Shown here: in pieces, positions 43,518-52,494 of the stretch
Layout: each line of letters starts with the position of its first letter
Position numbering within the stretch: the first letter of the stretch is position 1
Assembly: GCA_040882465.1 (NCBI GenBank)
Contig: JBBEBG010000037.1
Span: 1-64,000 of the forward strand
From: Gemmatimonadota bacterium
GTDB lineage: Bacteria > Gemmatimonadota > Gemmatimonadetes > Longimicrobiales > Gaopeijiaceae
Reading direction: 5' to 3'
Length of the DNA stretch: 64,000 nt
Notes under the pieces: generated by a model
Told to the model about the DNA's origin: nothing
Seen by the model: only the letters and a program-made list of their open reading frames with translations
The model's database searches: none
Position numbers and translations under genes: made by a program

Positions 43518-44040
43518 CTGTGCAGGAATGGGCGCAGCCGCTTGGGGAGCGAGAGCACCCACTGCCGGACCGGAAGGTGCGGAAGCAGTTGGTCCGTCAG
43601 GTGGGCCGCGACCTCGGCCATCCGCCGGCCGTTGCACGACGGGCACACCCCACGCCCTTGCAGGAGAACGCAAGAAGCCGTTCCTGGCCGCAGTCGCCGC
43701 ACCGCACGCGGGCGAACCCGTGGGCCAGAACCCCGCACGTGAGGTAGCGACGGAAATCCTCCTCGACCCAGGCGGGCACGCCCCACCCCATCGGATCCGC
43801 CTCCGCGGCGAACGCGAGGAATGTTTCCAGGTGATACTGGACCACGGGGTAGAGCGGCGTAGCGGTCGGGCGTCTCGGGCGGTAGACGCCTCCGACGGGT
43901 TGATACTCCGGCGTGACGGAGGAGGGAGCCCACCGGCGGGTGGTCGGCGAAGGAGGTGGGACGTGGGCGACCATCTCCCAACCCACTGGGACAGCCGTGT
44001 GCCCTGCCATGGCTGGAACGGCCGTCACACGGGCAACACG
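43518..44040 (-). mobile_element. IS91-family left half (truncated transposase)
   Basis: This fragment carries the left end (GTCACACGGGCAACACG, ending at 44040) and the first ~150 codons of the transposase. Those codons include the zinc-binding domain (RCGDCGQERLLAFSCKG) with a small deletion in the second Cys pair that shifts the frame. It breaks off at the point matching LPKRLRPFLH of the complete copy. The shared endpoint with 56987 helps define the left terminus of the element. Confidence 0.8.
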
Positions 44041-44196
44041 GTCACCCCCCTCCCGGGGGGCAGTGAAACACCAGGACTCCAGACTACTTGTCAGATTTCA
44101 TCGCAACTAGTGCAGCTCAGGATGACACGGCTATAGATTCCCGTTCTCCGTTCACCGATTTCAGTGTCGGCGTCACAGGCATGCTCACCTCCTCCC

Positions 44197-46284
44197 CTAC
44201 CCCCCCAATCCCATCGCTTTGACCACTGCCGTAAAGCGCGGCTGGCCACGCAGCGGGGCGTAGATGAACGACCCGCGGATCGCGTAGGCCGGGCCGCAAC
44301 GCTCGGCCACCGCCCGCTCGAGCAGGTCGAGTGCCGCATCCGCCTCACCAAGCCCTTGGTACGGGTGTACGAGATGGCAAGGTGAGACACCCGGCGTCGC
44401 TTCGAGGTCAGCAATCAACGCACGCGCGTCGGTCCACCGCCCCATCATGCCGAGCATCTGGCCCAGTTCGCCGCGCCAGCGGAGGTGACCATCCGATCGC
44501 GCGAACGCCTCTGCCATGGTCCGTGCGCCCGCATCGTACTGCCGACAGAGGAAGAGGGCCCAGGCAAGCGCAGCGTGGGTGCGTGGAGCATACGGATCCA
44601 CCTCACTCGCGAGCCGCGCTTCCGCCAACGCGTCGCCGTAGCGGTTCGCACTGAGCAACAGCGTGACGAGATCCACCCCATGCGGCGTCGCGCCAAGTGT
44701 CTGCGCGCGGCGCGCCACGGGGAACGCCTCGTCGTAGCGTCCCATCGCCCAGAGCAGGCGGGCGAGGATGTCATGCACCAATGGGTGGTCCGGCGCGCGC
44801 TCGAGGGCCCGACGCAAGCCGGCCTCCGCACCAGACCAATCGAAGTCCGCCATCATCCGCACCGCCGCATCGACGGCGAGTGCCTCAGGGTGTCGTGCGT
44901 CGAGTGCCAACGCATGATCGGCCGCCTCGCGCGCTTCCGCGAAGCGCGTGACGAAATCCGGGTCGCCCTCGGTCGCGAGTTCAAGGCAGGCAAACGCCCG
45001 CTGCACCTGCGCCTCGAGATACCTTGGTGCGTGCGACACCGCACGGGTAAAGGCCTCGCGCGCGCGTGACAAGGCAGCGACGGTGTTGCCGGCGAGGTGT
45101 TGCCTTCCCTGCAGCACCAGACGATGCGCCAGCGAGTCCGGTGCTGGAACGTCTCCCGATGCGTGGGCCCCCGTCACCACCTCGGCGTGCACCGCCTCCG
45201 CGAGCCGGAGCGCCACGTCGGACTGGAGTGCGAGGACGTCTGCATGCACTCGCTCGTACGTTTCTGCCCAGACTGGTCGCTCCGTCTCGGCATCGATCAG
45301 CGTCGCGACCACACGCACCCGTCCGGACGCGATGCGCAAGGAGCCATCCAGGACGTAGCGCACCGACAACACGCGACCCACCTCGCGCGGCGCCGCCTCG
45401 CGCGCGCGGAGTGCTGCCACCGTGCCGCGCGCGATGACACGGAGATCACGTCGCTTGGCGAGCAACGCGATGACCTCTTCGGTGATGCCGTCGCCGAGCG
45501 CATGCGCATCAGGCTCGGCGCCGACGGTGCGCAGGGGCAGCACCGCGATGGACGGGGGCTCGACCGCGGCGGCGACGCCCTCGCGGAGTTCGTCGGCGAG
45601 TGCCGCCACGGCGGGGTCGGGGCCGATTTCGAGATCCGCGCGGCGACGCTGCGTGTGCTCGACCGCCTGACGGATCGCGGAGGTTCGGTCGCCGGCCTGC
45701 TCGAGCGCGCGCATCAACCGGCGCGCGTCGTCACCCGAGTAGGGATCAAGCGCCACGAGCTGCCGACACGCGGCCACGGCGCCGTGAAGATCGCCCGCGC
45801 GCTCAGAACGTTCGAGTTGTGCCAGGACTGCACGCCGATGCAGCCGTTGTAGGTCGCGGCGCGTGTCGTCAAGCCAGTGGCCGAAGTCCACCGCGTCCGG
45901 CAGCGAAAAGCCGTCGAGCAACGGGGCCGCGTGCAACCGGGCGACGCGATCGAGGTCGTCGCCTGCGACGGCGGCGCGGAGATCGAGCACGTCGCAGGAG
46001 AGCTCCTCGGTACCCAGGAGGAGGCCATCGCCGAGAGAGACGATGGCCTGCTTGCCGAGAGCGCGGCGGAGGACGTGGATGCTGAGGTTGAGGAGGCGGC
46101 GGGCGGCGGTCTCGTCCTTCTCGGGCCAGAGGAGGGCCAGCACTCGCGCGCGCGCGAGGGGCAGCGGCCAGGCCCCGGCGAGGAGGGCGAGGAGAGCGAT
46201 GCGGTGCCGTTGGGCAGGCGGGCCGGTCAGGACAGTGGTGCCGTCGCGCAGGCAGGCGCCGCCGAGGAGCTGGATGCGAACCAT
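44197..46284 (-). CDS. BTAD/SARP-type TPR transcriptional activator
   Basis: This 695-residue regulator has an N-terminal winged helix of the OmpR/SARP type (VRIQLLGGACLRDG, LLWPEKDETAARRLLNLSIHVLRRALG) and a bacterial transcriptional activator domain to ~residue 240. A CadC/adenylate-cyclase-like middle (SIAVLPLRTVGAEPDAHALGDGITEEVIALL) follows, and then TPR repeats to the end. Such proteins activate nearby operons in response to signals read by the TPR part. It is divergent from the lipoprotein/DUF4242 pair, its likely target, with ~115 bases between the starts. Confidence 0.85.
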   Translation of the reverse strand: MVRIQLLGGACLRDGTTVLTGPPAQRHRIALLALLAGAWPLPLARARVLALLWPEKDETAARRLLNLSIHVLRRALGKQAIVSLGDGLLLGTEELSCDVLDLRAAVAGDDLDRVARLHAAPLLDGFSLPDAVDFGHWLDDTRRDLQRLHRRAVLAQLERSERAGDLHGAVAACRQLVALDPYSGDDARRLMRALEQAGDRTSAIRQAVEHTQRRRADLEIGPDPAVAALADELREGVAAAVEPPSIAVLPLRTVGAEPDAHALGDGITEEVIALLAKRRDLRVIARGTVAALRAREAAPREVGRVLSVRYVLDGSLRIASGRVRVVATLIDAETERPVWAETYERVHADVLALQSDVALRLAEAVHAEVVTGAHASGDVPAPDSLAHRLVLQGRQHLAGNTVAALSRAREAFTRAVSHAPRYLEAQVQRAFACLELATEGDPDFVTRFAEAREAADHALALDARHPEALAVDAAVRMMADFDWSGAEAGLRRALERAPDHPLVHDILARLLWAMGRYDEAFPVARRAQTLGATPHGVDLVTLLLSANRYGDALAEARLASEVDPYAPRTHAALAWALFLCRQYDAGARTMAEAFARSDGHLRWRGELGQMLGMMGRWTDARALIADLEATPGVSPCHLVHPYQGLGEADAALDLLERAVAERCGPAYAIRGSFIYAPLRGQPRFTAVVKAMGLGG

Positions 46285-46400
46285 ACGCTCAAGTTAACGA
46301 ACAGTTAATTCTCGGGGAGGTGAGGCGCTAACCGTTCCGCGTCATCTTGCGGGCGTTGGTTCTCGCACTTCCTTCGGTTCCCATTTCCAAGGAGTTTCCG

Positions 46401-46937
46401 ATGCGTCTCCCCATCCTGCTGTCTGCCCTGCTCACCCTCGCAGCGTGCGCCGCCGACCCCATCGCTCCCGAGCCGCTCCATCTGCAGGCCGCCAAGGTCG
46501 GCCCTGACCTGCAGGCGGTGCGCGCCGCGACCGCTCGCTTCAGCAGCTTCGAACAGGCGGAGAAGGGTGCGTATACCTTCCTCTTCGGCGGTAGTTGCTT
46601 CTCGGACCCGACCGAGGGGGCGATGGGTTACCACTACGTCAACACCTCGCTGCTCGACGCCGTGGTTGACCCGCTCCAGCCCGAGGCGGTGATGTACGAG
46701 CCGCAGGCGAACGGGAGCCTCAAGTTGGTCGGTCTGGAATACGTGGTGCCGGGTACCGCGTGGACCAACAGCGAGCCGCCGCGCCTCTTCGGGCAGGATT
46801 ACAGCTTTGGTAATGGGCTGTACACGTTGCATGTCTGGCTCTGGCAGACCAACCCGAACGGGATGTTCACGCCCTGGAACCCTACCGTGAGCTGCGCCAA
46901 CGCCGCAGCCGCCCTTTCTGCGGAGCACGACCACTGA
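46401..46937 (+). CDS. Lipoprotein of unknown function
   Basis: This 178-residue protein has a lipoprotein signal with lipobox LAAC (LLSALLTLAACAADP). The mature part has several aromatic residues (GAYTFLFGGSCF, YTLHVWLWQTNPNGMF) and two further Cys. Family unknown to me, although short lipoproteins of this type recur with BTAD regulators in Gemmatimonadota (from memory, not checked). AAGGAG precedes the ATG. Its stop overlaps the DUF4242 start as TGATG, giving translational coupling. Confidence 0.65.
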   Translation: MRLPILLSALLTLAACAADPIAPEPLHLQAAKVGPDLQAVRAATARFSSFEQAEKGAYTFLFGGSCFSDPTEGAMGYHYVNTSLLDAVVDPLQPEAVMYEPQANGSLKLVGLEYVVPGTAWTNSEPPRLFGQDYSFGNGLYTLHVWLWQTNPNGMFTPWNPTVSCANAAAALSAEHDH

Positions 46938-47209
46938 TGCCACGCTACCTGATCGAGCGGGAAATTCCGAACGCCGGCGCCCTGAGCCGGGAGGAACTAC
47001 AGGCGATTGCCCAGAAGTCGAAGAGCGTGCTCGAGGAACTCGGGCCAACCATCCAGTGGGTGCAGAGCTACGTGACGGACGACAAGATCACCTGCGTCTA
47101 CATCGCGCCCAATGCGGACCTGATTCGCGAGCACGCCCGCCGCGGGTGCTTCCCGGCAGATCGGGTCCTGGAAGTGGCGGCGATCATCGATCCGACGACC
47201 GCCGAGTAG
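46937..47209 (+). CDS. DUF4242 protein
   Basis: This 90-residue protein fits DUF4242: MPRYLIEREIPNAGALSREELQAIAQKS, IQWVQSYVTDDKITCVYIAPNADLIREHARRGCFPADRVLEVAAIIDP. Structural relatives have a ferredoxin-like fold and at least one binds nickel. The sequence has single Cys residues in TCVYI and RGCFP. It is the second gene of the lipoprotein operon divergent from the BTAD regulator. Confidence 0.85.
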   Translation: MPRYLIEREIPNAGALSREELQAIAQKSKSVLEELGPTIQWVQSYVTDDKITCVYIAPNADLIREHARRGCFPADRVLEVAAIIDPTTAE

Positions 47210-47238
47210 TAGGCGAACGGCGAACGGCGACAACAAGA

Positions 47239-47283
47239 ATGTCATCCCGACCGAGCGCCGCAGGCGCTCGGTCGGGATGACAT
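47239..47283. repeat. Perfect 21-bp inverted repeat
   Basis: Arms of 21 bases (ATGTCATCCCGACCGAGCGCC and its exact complement) flank the loop GCA. No T-run follows, so it is more like an intergenic palindromic repeat than a typical terminator, although it may end the DUF4242 transcript. A related half with the same right flank (GGATGACA-y-GGCTATA) lies at 44120-44135. Confidence 0.85.
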
Positions 47284-47333
47284 GGCTATACATTTCGGTT
47301 AGCCAATCGCCAATCGCCCTCTCAGGCCTCCTC

Positions 47334-47620
47334 ATGCTCTCATCGCTCCTGCTCTTCGCCGCCCTTCAGCTCCCCACCCCCGACTACCCGTCGCGCGTGG
47401 AGATCCGTCGCACCGCCCACGGGGTGCCGCACATCCTCGCCGAAGACATGGCGGCGATGGGCTACGGCCTCGCGTGGGCCCAGCTCGAGGATCACGGGGC
47501 GATGGTGGTGCTCAATCTGGTCCGCGGGCGAGGTGAACTTTCCAAGATTTTCGGGGCCGACTCACTCGAAAGCGACTTCACCCACAAGGAGACCCACGCA
47601 CTCGCGGTGGCTCGGGCGGT
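47334..47620 (+). pseudogene. Penicillin acylase family, N-terminal fragment
   Basis: About 95 codons encode a signal peptide and the first part of a penicillin/acyl-homoserine-lactone acylase: VEIRRTAHGVPHILAEDMAAMGYGLAWAQLEDHGAMVVLNLVRGRGELSKIFG. The Ntn-hydrolase catalytic Ser and most of the ~700-residue protein are missing. At about 47620 the sequence changes abruptly to the end of an NtrC-type regulator gene. The fragment belongs to the BTAD cassette side of the junction. Confidence 0.75.
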
Positions 47621-47821
47621 GTCATTCGCCAGGAGCACATCGCGATTGGTGCGCCGCACGCGCCGGATGCTCCGACGATCATCCCACTGAGCGCGGTGGA
47701 GAAGGAGCACGTGAGACGTGCGCTCGAGGCCACGCGTGGCCATAAGGCGCGCGCGGCGGAGTTGCTCGGCGTGTCCCGTCCGCGGCTCAATCGCCTCATC
47801 GACAAGTACGGGCTCGAATGA
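47621..47821 (+). pseudogene. NtrC-type response regulator, C-terminal fragment
   Basis: Sixty-six codons carry the Fis-type DNA-binding end of a sigma-54-dependent regulator (HVRRALEATRGHKARAAELLGVSRPRLNRLIDKYGLE). The receiver and AAA+ domains are gone. Its stop overlaps the histidine-kinase ATG as ATGA, which identifies the pair as a former NtrC/NtrB-like two-component operon truncated by a deletion or insertion at ~47620. Confidence 0.8.
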
Positions 47822-49512
47822 GCGAGCGCCCCCGCCGCAGGGGACTTCCGTCCTCCTTTCGTGCCCGCTTCCTGCTGGTGGTGTTCCTCGCGGCGGTCGC
47901 GCCGCTGGCCCTGCTCGGGTTATGGCTCACTCGCTCGGTGATGGGGGCGGGCGAAGAGCTCTTGCGTTCGGAGCTCGCGCGATCGCTCGAGGCGCTGTCC
48001 GAGGGCGTCCAGGAGCGCTGGAGCTACCGGCTGGGCGACCTCATGCTTCTCGCGCGCAACGAGCCGATCACGCGGGTACTGTCGAAGGGTTAGGGTGCGG
48101 AGCTCGCGCCGCAGGATGCCGACTACTTCGGGCAGCTGGCGGCCGGACTTTCGCGCACCATTCCGTCCTTCACTTATCTCGACGCGGAAGGTCGGGCGCT
48201 TTGGTCCTCCCCGGTACCTGGCGGAGACACCGTGGATGCTCGAGGGCAAGACCCTCCTCCCAGAGCAACCGAGGCCACGGGACCGACCTTGAACGTTCGA
48301 ATACCGATCCATTCCGCATCGGGTCCGGTCCCCATCGGTGAAGTCTTGGCGGAGGTGAGCGTGCCATCCCTGGTTCAGGTCGACACGACGCTGAGGCGGC
48401 CGGATGGCGCCGACCTGCAGATCGTCCAGCGCGAAACGGATCGATCGATCCTCCCCTCCGGCGTCCCCGGGTCGGTCGGCCCCGGTCGATTCACTTTGGG
48501 CGGCGCGGACTGGCTCGCCGTCCGGCGCGACCTCGCCGATCCCGAGATCGCGCTCATCCTCGCGGCGCCGCTGGCCGGGTACGTGCAGCCCTTCGAGCGA
48601 ACCGCCCGCGTGGGTCTCGTCGCCCTCCTCCTCGTCGCGCTGTTCGCGCTCACGCTGAGCGCGGTTCTGACCACGCGATTGACGGCCTCCCTCGAGCGAC
48701 TCGCGGTGGCCGCGGACGCGGTGGCGCGGGGTGAGCTCGATCATCGAGTCGACGACCGCGGGTCCACGGAAGTCGCGCGCGTCGCGGGTGCCTTCAACAC
48801 CATGACGGAGAGCCTTCGGAAGACTCTCGGCGAACTGTCCCAGCGTCAGGCGCTGGCGGCTGTCGGAGAATACGCCGCCGCGCTCTCCCACGAAGTCCGG
48901 AACGGCCTCACCGCCATTCGCGTCGATCTCCAGCGCGCGGAAGAAGCCGTGCCCGATGGACCGAAGGGCGGGACCCTCGTGGCCCGCGCGCTAGCAAATG
49001 TACGACGCCTGGACGGAATCATTTCGCGGTCGCTGCGCAGATCACCGGGCGGGGATGACCCACCACGGCGGGTGGATCTACGGCAAGTGGTGAGGAGCGC
49101 TGGACGAGCGGCGGAGAGCGTATTCAGTGAACGGGACGCCGTCCTCGACATCGGGGAGGAGTCCCGAGACCCCATCTGGACACGGGGAGATCCCCTCGCT
49201 CTCGAGCAGCTCTTCCTCAATCTGGTCGTGAACGCGGGGCAGACGCTTTCTCCCGGTGGCCGGGCGATCGTCTCGGTCGGGACCGAAGGACGGGAGGCGC
49301 AAGTCATCGTGACCAACGCGGGCACGATCCCGCCCGAACAGCTCGCCCATGTACTCGACCCGTTCTTTTCGACCAAGGCAGAGGGGACCGGTATGGGACT
49401 CCCGATTGCCCGTTCCATTGCGGCTTCCCACGGCGGCTCTCTCCGCATCGAGAGCACGCCGGCCAAAGGAACACGGGTCGAGGTGCGATTGCCGCTGTCC
49501 GCGAGCGACTGA
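47818..49512 (+). pseudogene. Sensor histidine kinase with internal amber codon
   Basis: The frame encodes a complete ~565-codon kinase: N-terminal helix (FLLVVFLAAVAPLALLGLWL), periplasmic sensor region, second helix, HAMP, H-box (LSHEVRNGLTAI), N-box (NLVVNAGQTL), DPFF and the GTGMGLPIARSIAASHGG ATP lid. One TAG at 48091 interrupts it in the sensor region, with coding continuing in the same frame. Restart at later codons could yield a soluble-plus-one-helix kinase. Its partner regulator is also truncated, so the system has probably lost function. Confidence 0.8.
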
Positions 49513-49757
49513 TGCCGTGTGCTTTCACGTGGATCTTTACCGAGACCGCGCTCCGCGGTTCTTGCCATGAGTGATTGTCGCGTAAACCATGCGACTTCGT
49601 CAGATGGTCTCCACACTGCCGCGTGGAGAGTTTGCTCTCCGCACGCCCTCCGAGCCCGTCGCGGGTTGACGCACTCCCAGGACGTTCGTCCGACGTCGTC
49701 GCTGTTCGTGCCGATTCATCATCGCGGGTGCACAGCCACAATGTTCTGGAGGTGTTC

Positions 49758-50774
49758 ATGTCACGCATCGCCCTTGCGGGTGTCGCGGCTCTGCTCTGTG
49801 TGAGCTGTCACGAAGCTTTAATTCCCACGAATCCCGGGGAACCGATCTCCTCCGTCGGTCCGTTGCTCGGCCCACCAGGACCACCGGACGATCCAGGACC
49901 GCCCGACAATCCGGGTCCACCGGACAATCCGGGTCCACCCGACGACCCGGGTCCACCGGATGATCCCGGTCCACCGGACGTCCAGGACTCGGACGACGAC
50001 GGGGTGCCGAACCCCGCGGACAACTGTCCGAGCGCTTACAATCCCGGCCAGGAGGACGTGGATGGAAACGGTGTCGGTGACGCATGTGTGTGCGGCCCGA
50101 TACCTCCCCAGTTCGTGAGTTGGTGGCCTGGCGACGGGAATGCAGTGGACTTGGGCAGTGACAATGACGGGCACCTGGTGGGCGACCTGACATTCGGCCC
50201 GGGCTTCGTCGCGTCGGGGAACGGCGAAGCGTTTCACTTCGATGGCGACAACGACCTCGTATACGTCGGCGATGCAGCGGACTTGGCTCTTTCGCACTTC
50301 ACGATCGACGCTTGGATCCAGACCGCCAGCAGTTCGGTCCAAACCGTTGTTCACCGGGGGCCCGCTGGCGTTCCTACTCAGACCAACTACCACCTGTTCA
50401 TCGAGCAAGGCGTCGGATTCTTCCAGATCAGCGACGGAAAAATCGTTGACCAGATCAGAGGTGTTTCCGTCATCGGAGACGATCTCTTTCACCACATCGC
50501 CGGAACCTTCGATCAGAGCACCAGAGAGCTTCGCCTGTACGTAGACGGAGTCCTGGAGTTCTCCAAGACCAGCACGGTTGTGGCAGCGTTCTCGGGCGGA
50601 CTGACCTCACAACTCACGATAGGCGCCATGGATGGGAGCGACCCGCCTGGCATAGATCCAGTGAATGACTATGCGGGCATCATTGACGAGGTCAGAGTCT
50701 TCAGTCGGCCGTTGTCTGCGGACGAAATCCGACAAGTCTTTGGCGACGGCAGCGGGGGCCAATGCAAGATCTAA
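49758..50774 (+). CDS. LamG lipoprotein with Gly-Pro-Pro-Asp repeats
   Basis: This 338-residue protein has a lipoprotein signal (lipobox VSC after ALAGVAALLC) and a linker of about seven GPPDxP repeats. A calcium-binding thrombospondin type 3-like motif follows (DSDDDGVPNPADNCPSAYNPGQEDVDGNGVGDAC), then a C-terminal LamG jelly roll (FHFDGDNDLVYVG, FTIDAWIQT, IIDEVRVFSRPLSADEI). This architecture suits a surface-exposed adhesin or glycan-binding protein. The ATG at 49758 follows GGAGG. The proline-rich spacer would hold the domains away from the membrane. Confidence 0.8.
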   Translation: MSRIALAGVAALLCVSCHEALIPTNPGEPISSVGPLLGPPGPPDDPGPPDNPGPPDNPGPPDDPGPPDDPGPPDVQDSDDDGVPNPADNCPSAYNPGQEDVDGNGVGDACVCGPIPPQFVSWWPGDGNAVDLGSDNDGHLVGDLTFGPGFVASGNGEAFHFDGDNDLVYVGDAADLALSHFTIDAWIQTASSSVQTVVHRGPAGVPTQTNYHLFIEQGVGFFQISDGKIVDQIRGVSVIGDDLFHHIAGTFDQSTRELRLYVDGVLEFSKTSTVVAAFSGGLTSQLTIGAMDGSDPPGIDPVNDYAGIIDEVRVFSRPLSADEIRQVFGDGSGGQCKI

Positions 50775-50876
50775 AGTACAGGTGAAGTGGTCCACGCGAA
50801 TTCGGGGGTGCGATCGGTACACCACCGCGAGTCAGCAGTCATGAGTAAACGGCATTTCTCCCGAAGGAGGCACTCC

Positions 50877-51203
50877 ATGCACGGATTACCGGTCGTTATC
50901 GCGATGCTCGTCGTCGGAACGCTCGCAAACACCCACAACGAAGCGGCGGCGTCAAGATCATCTCTCGAAGTCACGGCTGCGCCAGTGCTCGCGAGCGCAC
51001 CGACTTCGACCGACGGTGGAGTGCCGGGAACATGGCTGTGCCATTGGGGCGGAGACGGAATCCCCCAGCTCATATTCGTGCCTACTCCGACGATCGAACG
51101 TGAGGGTGGAGTCACCTTGATCCTGCTGTTTGCGGTCAGGAGCCACCTCGCCCATGGCGACTATTCCGCGTACCTGACTTCGACCGGTCCGAGTTGCGAG
51201 TAA
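50877..51203 (+). CDS. Small secreted protein, unknown
   Basis: This 108-residue protein has a probable signal peptide (MHGLPVVIAMLVVGTLANTHNEAAA) and a short mature part with two Cys residues (WLCHWGG and GPSCE) that could form a disulfide. No family is recognised. The ATG at 50877 is preferred because an ideal GAAGGAGG precedes it by seven bases. It lies between the LamG lipoprotein and another small secreted protein and may be co-expressed with them. Confidence 0.55.
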   Translation: MHGLPVVIAMLVVGTLANTHNEAAASRSSLEVTAAPVLASAPTSTDGGVPGTWLCHWGGDGIPQLIFVPTPTIEREGGVTLILLFAVRSHLAHGDYSAYLTSTGPSCE

Positions 51204-51270
51204 TGGAGCATGCAGCGTCGGTGGCAGTCCCTCGCTGCCGACTTGAACCTCTCTGTAGAGGAGGACTACC

Positions 51271-51552
51271 ATGAGCGTGGAGAAGAGGTGTCTTTCGCTG
51301 AGCCTGGGCCTGTTGACTGCGGCCTGCCTTTCCTTTCTGGCGCCAAGCGCCGTTTCGGCGCGGCCTCCGCTAACTGCCGGCGATCTCGAACTCTTTCAAA
51401 GTGACGATGGGATGTGGCTCGTCGGCTGCGTTCGGGACGATCTGGCTGAGCGGCTCGTGGCGCACGCCGGGTTCGTGGTGGGTCCTCAGCCTGAGGTCCC
51501 GGCCCGCCTCTGCATTCAGGGCGAGACATACATCACTCGGCGGTTGCGGTAA
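51271..51552 (+). CDS. Small secreted protein, unknown
   Basis: This 93-residue protein has a signal peptide (SLSLGLLTAACLSFLAPSAVSA) and a mature part of ~65 residues with a Cys pair (VGCVRDD and RLCIQGE). No family is recognised. AGAGGAGG precedes the ATG. Its organisation resembles the preceding small secreted protein: strong ribosome site, signal peptide and two cysteines. Confidence 0.55.
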   Translation: MSVEKRCLSLSLGLLTAACLSFLAPSAVSARPPLTAGDLELFQSDDGMWLVGCVRDDLAERLVAHAGFVVGPQPEVPARLCIQGETYITRRLR

Positions 51553-51947
51553 GCGGCTGCGATTCCCAAGGTGAGACCGCGGAGCTTTATCCGTCTCGCA
51601 CTGACGCCGGACGGTTAGCCAGTGACTCGCTGATACACGAACCGGGAATTCAACCACGCTCCTGGGTGTCGAGCCGACATTCATGTCGGCGCAGCGGGGG
51701 CGCATGATGGGGTGATGGAGATGCGCCGCGCGATGATGGGCGCCATGGAGCGATGAACCAGGGATGGCGGGAGCGAGTGTGCGGGCGTTCGCATGCAGCT
51801 CGTCGTGAAGGCGGCCCCCGCTCTCGTCGCCGTCTCTCGACTGGCTTCGCACCCGCCCGAACGCTCACCGGGAGCGCCGCGAGCCGAACGTCGTACCCTT
51901 CCGCAGGCGCATGGAAGAGAGGTAGAATGACCAGAGACGACATCTCC
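51553..51947. other. Intergenic region, no gene seen
   Basis: About 395 bases without a supported gene. A GCCGACAT/ATGTCGGC hairpin occurs at 51671-51688. The region leads into the tRNA-Leu-like fragment. Confidence 0.4.
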
Positions 51948-51995
51948 GCCGGGGTGGCGAAACTGGTAACCGCAGGGGACTCAAAAAACCAGCGG
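51948..51995 (+). other. tRNA-Leu-like 5' half (CAA), remnant
   Basis: GCCGGGGTGGCGAAACTGGTAACCGC resembles the acceptor strand and D arm of tRNA-Leu, followed by an anticodon-loop-like CTCAAAA. The anticodon stem does not pair well and no T arm (TTCGA) or 3' acceptor follows, so this is not a functional tRNA. A second copy lies at 62485. Such halves are typical of integration sites. Confidence 0.6.
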
Positions 51996-52130
51996 AGAGG
52001 GTCGCTTGAGGGGTGCTGGGCGAACCAAGCAAGGGTTCTCGGGATCCTGACGTCCCTCGGGAGTCCCCGGTGACCGCCGAGTTTGTCACCAGGTTGTCAC
52101 CCAGATCGTGGGTCCTTGCCCCGAGACGGA

Positions 52131-52178
52131 ACGACCTGCGCGGAGAGGCTTCCCGGGGGCCTCTCCCGCGCAGGTCGT
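52131..52178. terminator. Strong hairpin after DUF2283 gene
   Basis: The arms ACGACCTGCGCGG(G)AGAGGC pair over ~19 bases with a single bulged G. It lies just past the stop of the minus-strand DUF2283 gene. No T-run is present, so transcription termination is likely but not certain. Confidence 0.5.
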
Positions 52179-52190
52179 CGCGCTCGAGCC

Positions 52191-52388
52191 CTACGCCGCG
52201 ATTCCCTCGAGCGTGAGGTGGCGGACGTCCGTACGCTTGCTGGCGTGCTCGAGCGTGATCGCCAGCACGTTGCCCTCAGCGTCCACATCGAGGGTCGTGT
52301 TCTCGTCGACATCTCTCGTCTCGTCGATCTCGCGGTCCCGAAGCTCGATGTAGAGAGTGTCCGTGTCTTTGAAGTATCGAATCTTCAT
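52191..52388 (-). CDS. DUF2283 protein (copy 1)
   Basis: This 65-residue protein fits DUF2283: MKIRYFKDTDTLYIELRDREIDETRDVDENTTLDVDAEGNVLAITLEHAS. These small proteins usually follow a short toxin-like or DUF4258-like gene and are thought to be antitoxins. Here only ~20 degenerate codons of the upstream partner remain. It is ~90% identical to the copy at 62739. Confidence 0.85.
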   Translation of the reverse strand: MKIRYFKDTDTLYIELRDREIDETRDVDENTTLDVDAEGNVLAITLEHASKRTDVRHLTLEGIAA

Positions 52389-52494
52389 GGCTTGAACCTA
52401 CGGTCGAGGAGTGCGCTGTGCTCGGCTCTCGACGGGAGGAAGAACTACCCTAGTCCCCGAGGCGGAAGGCCGCAGCAGGGCGTGGGGGTAGAGG

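Larger units (their letters stand above)
51948..52440. repeat. Island-flanking direct repeat 1
   Basis: This ~490-base block (tRNA-Leu-like half, GTTTGTCACC doublet, hairpin, DUF2283 gene and the tail of its partner) is repeated at 62485-62990 at roughly 80% identity by eye, higher within the DUF2283 gene. The partner gene is lost after ~20 codons in this copy. Confidence 0.75.

Noticed and set aside
6813-48093. Stop-codon reassignment to explain the MFS and kinase frames
   Set aside because: The MFS gene contains all three stop codons, and normal genes in the window end with TGA, TAA and TAG. Gene decay or sequence error is simpler.
49870-49990. Tandem ~15-base repeats as a CRISPR array
   Set aside because: They encode in-frame GPPDxP units of a lipoprotein stalk and have no spacers. 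No CRISPR array or cas gene was seen in the window.
51948-51995. Functional tRNA-Leu(CAA)
   Set aside because: The anticodon stem is mismatched and there is no variable arm, T arm or 3' acceptor strand.
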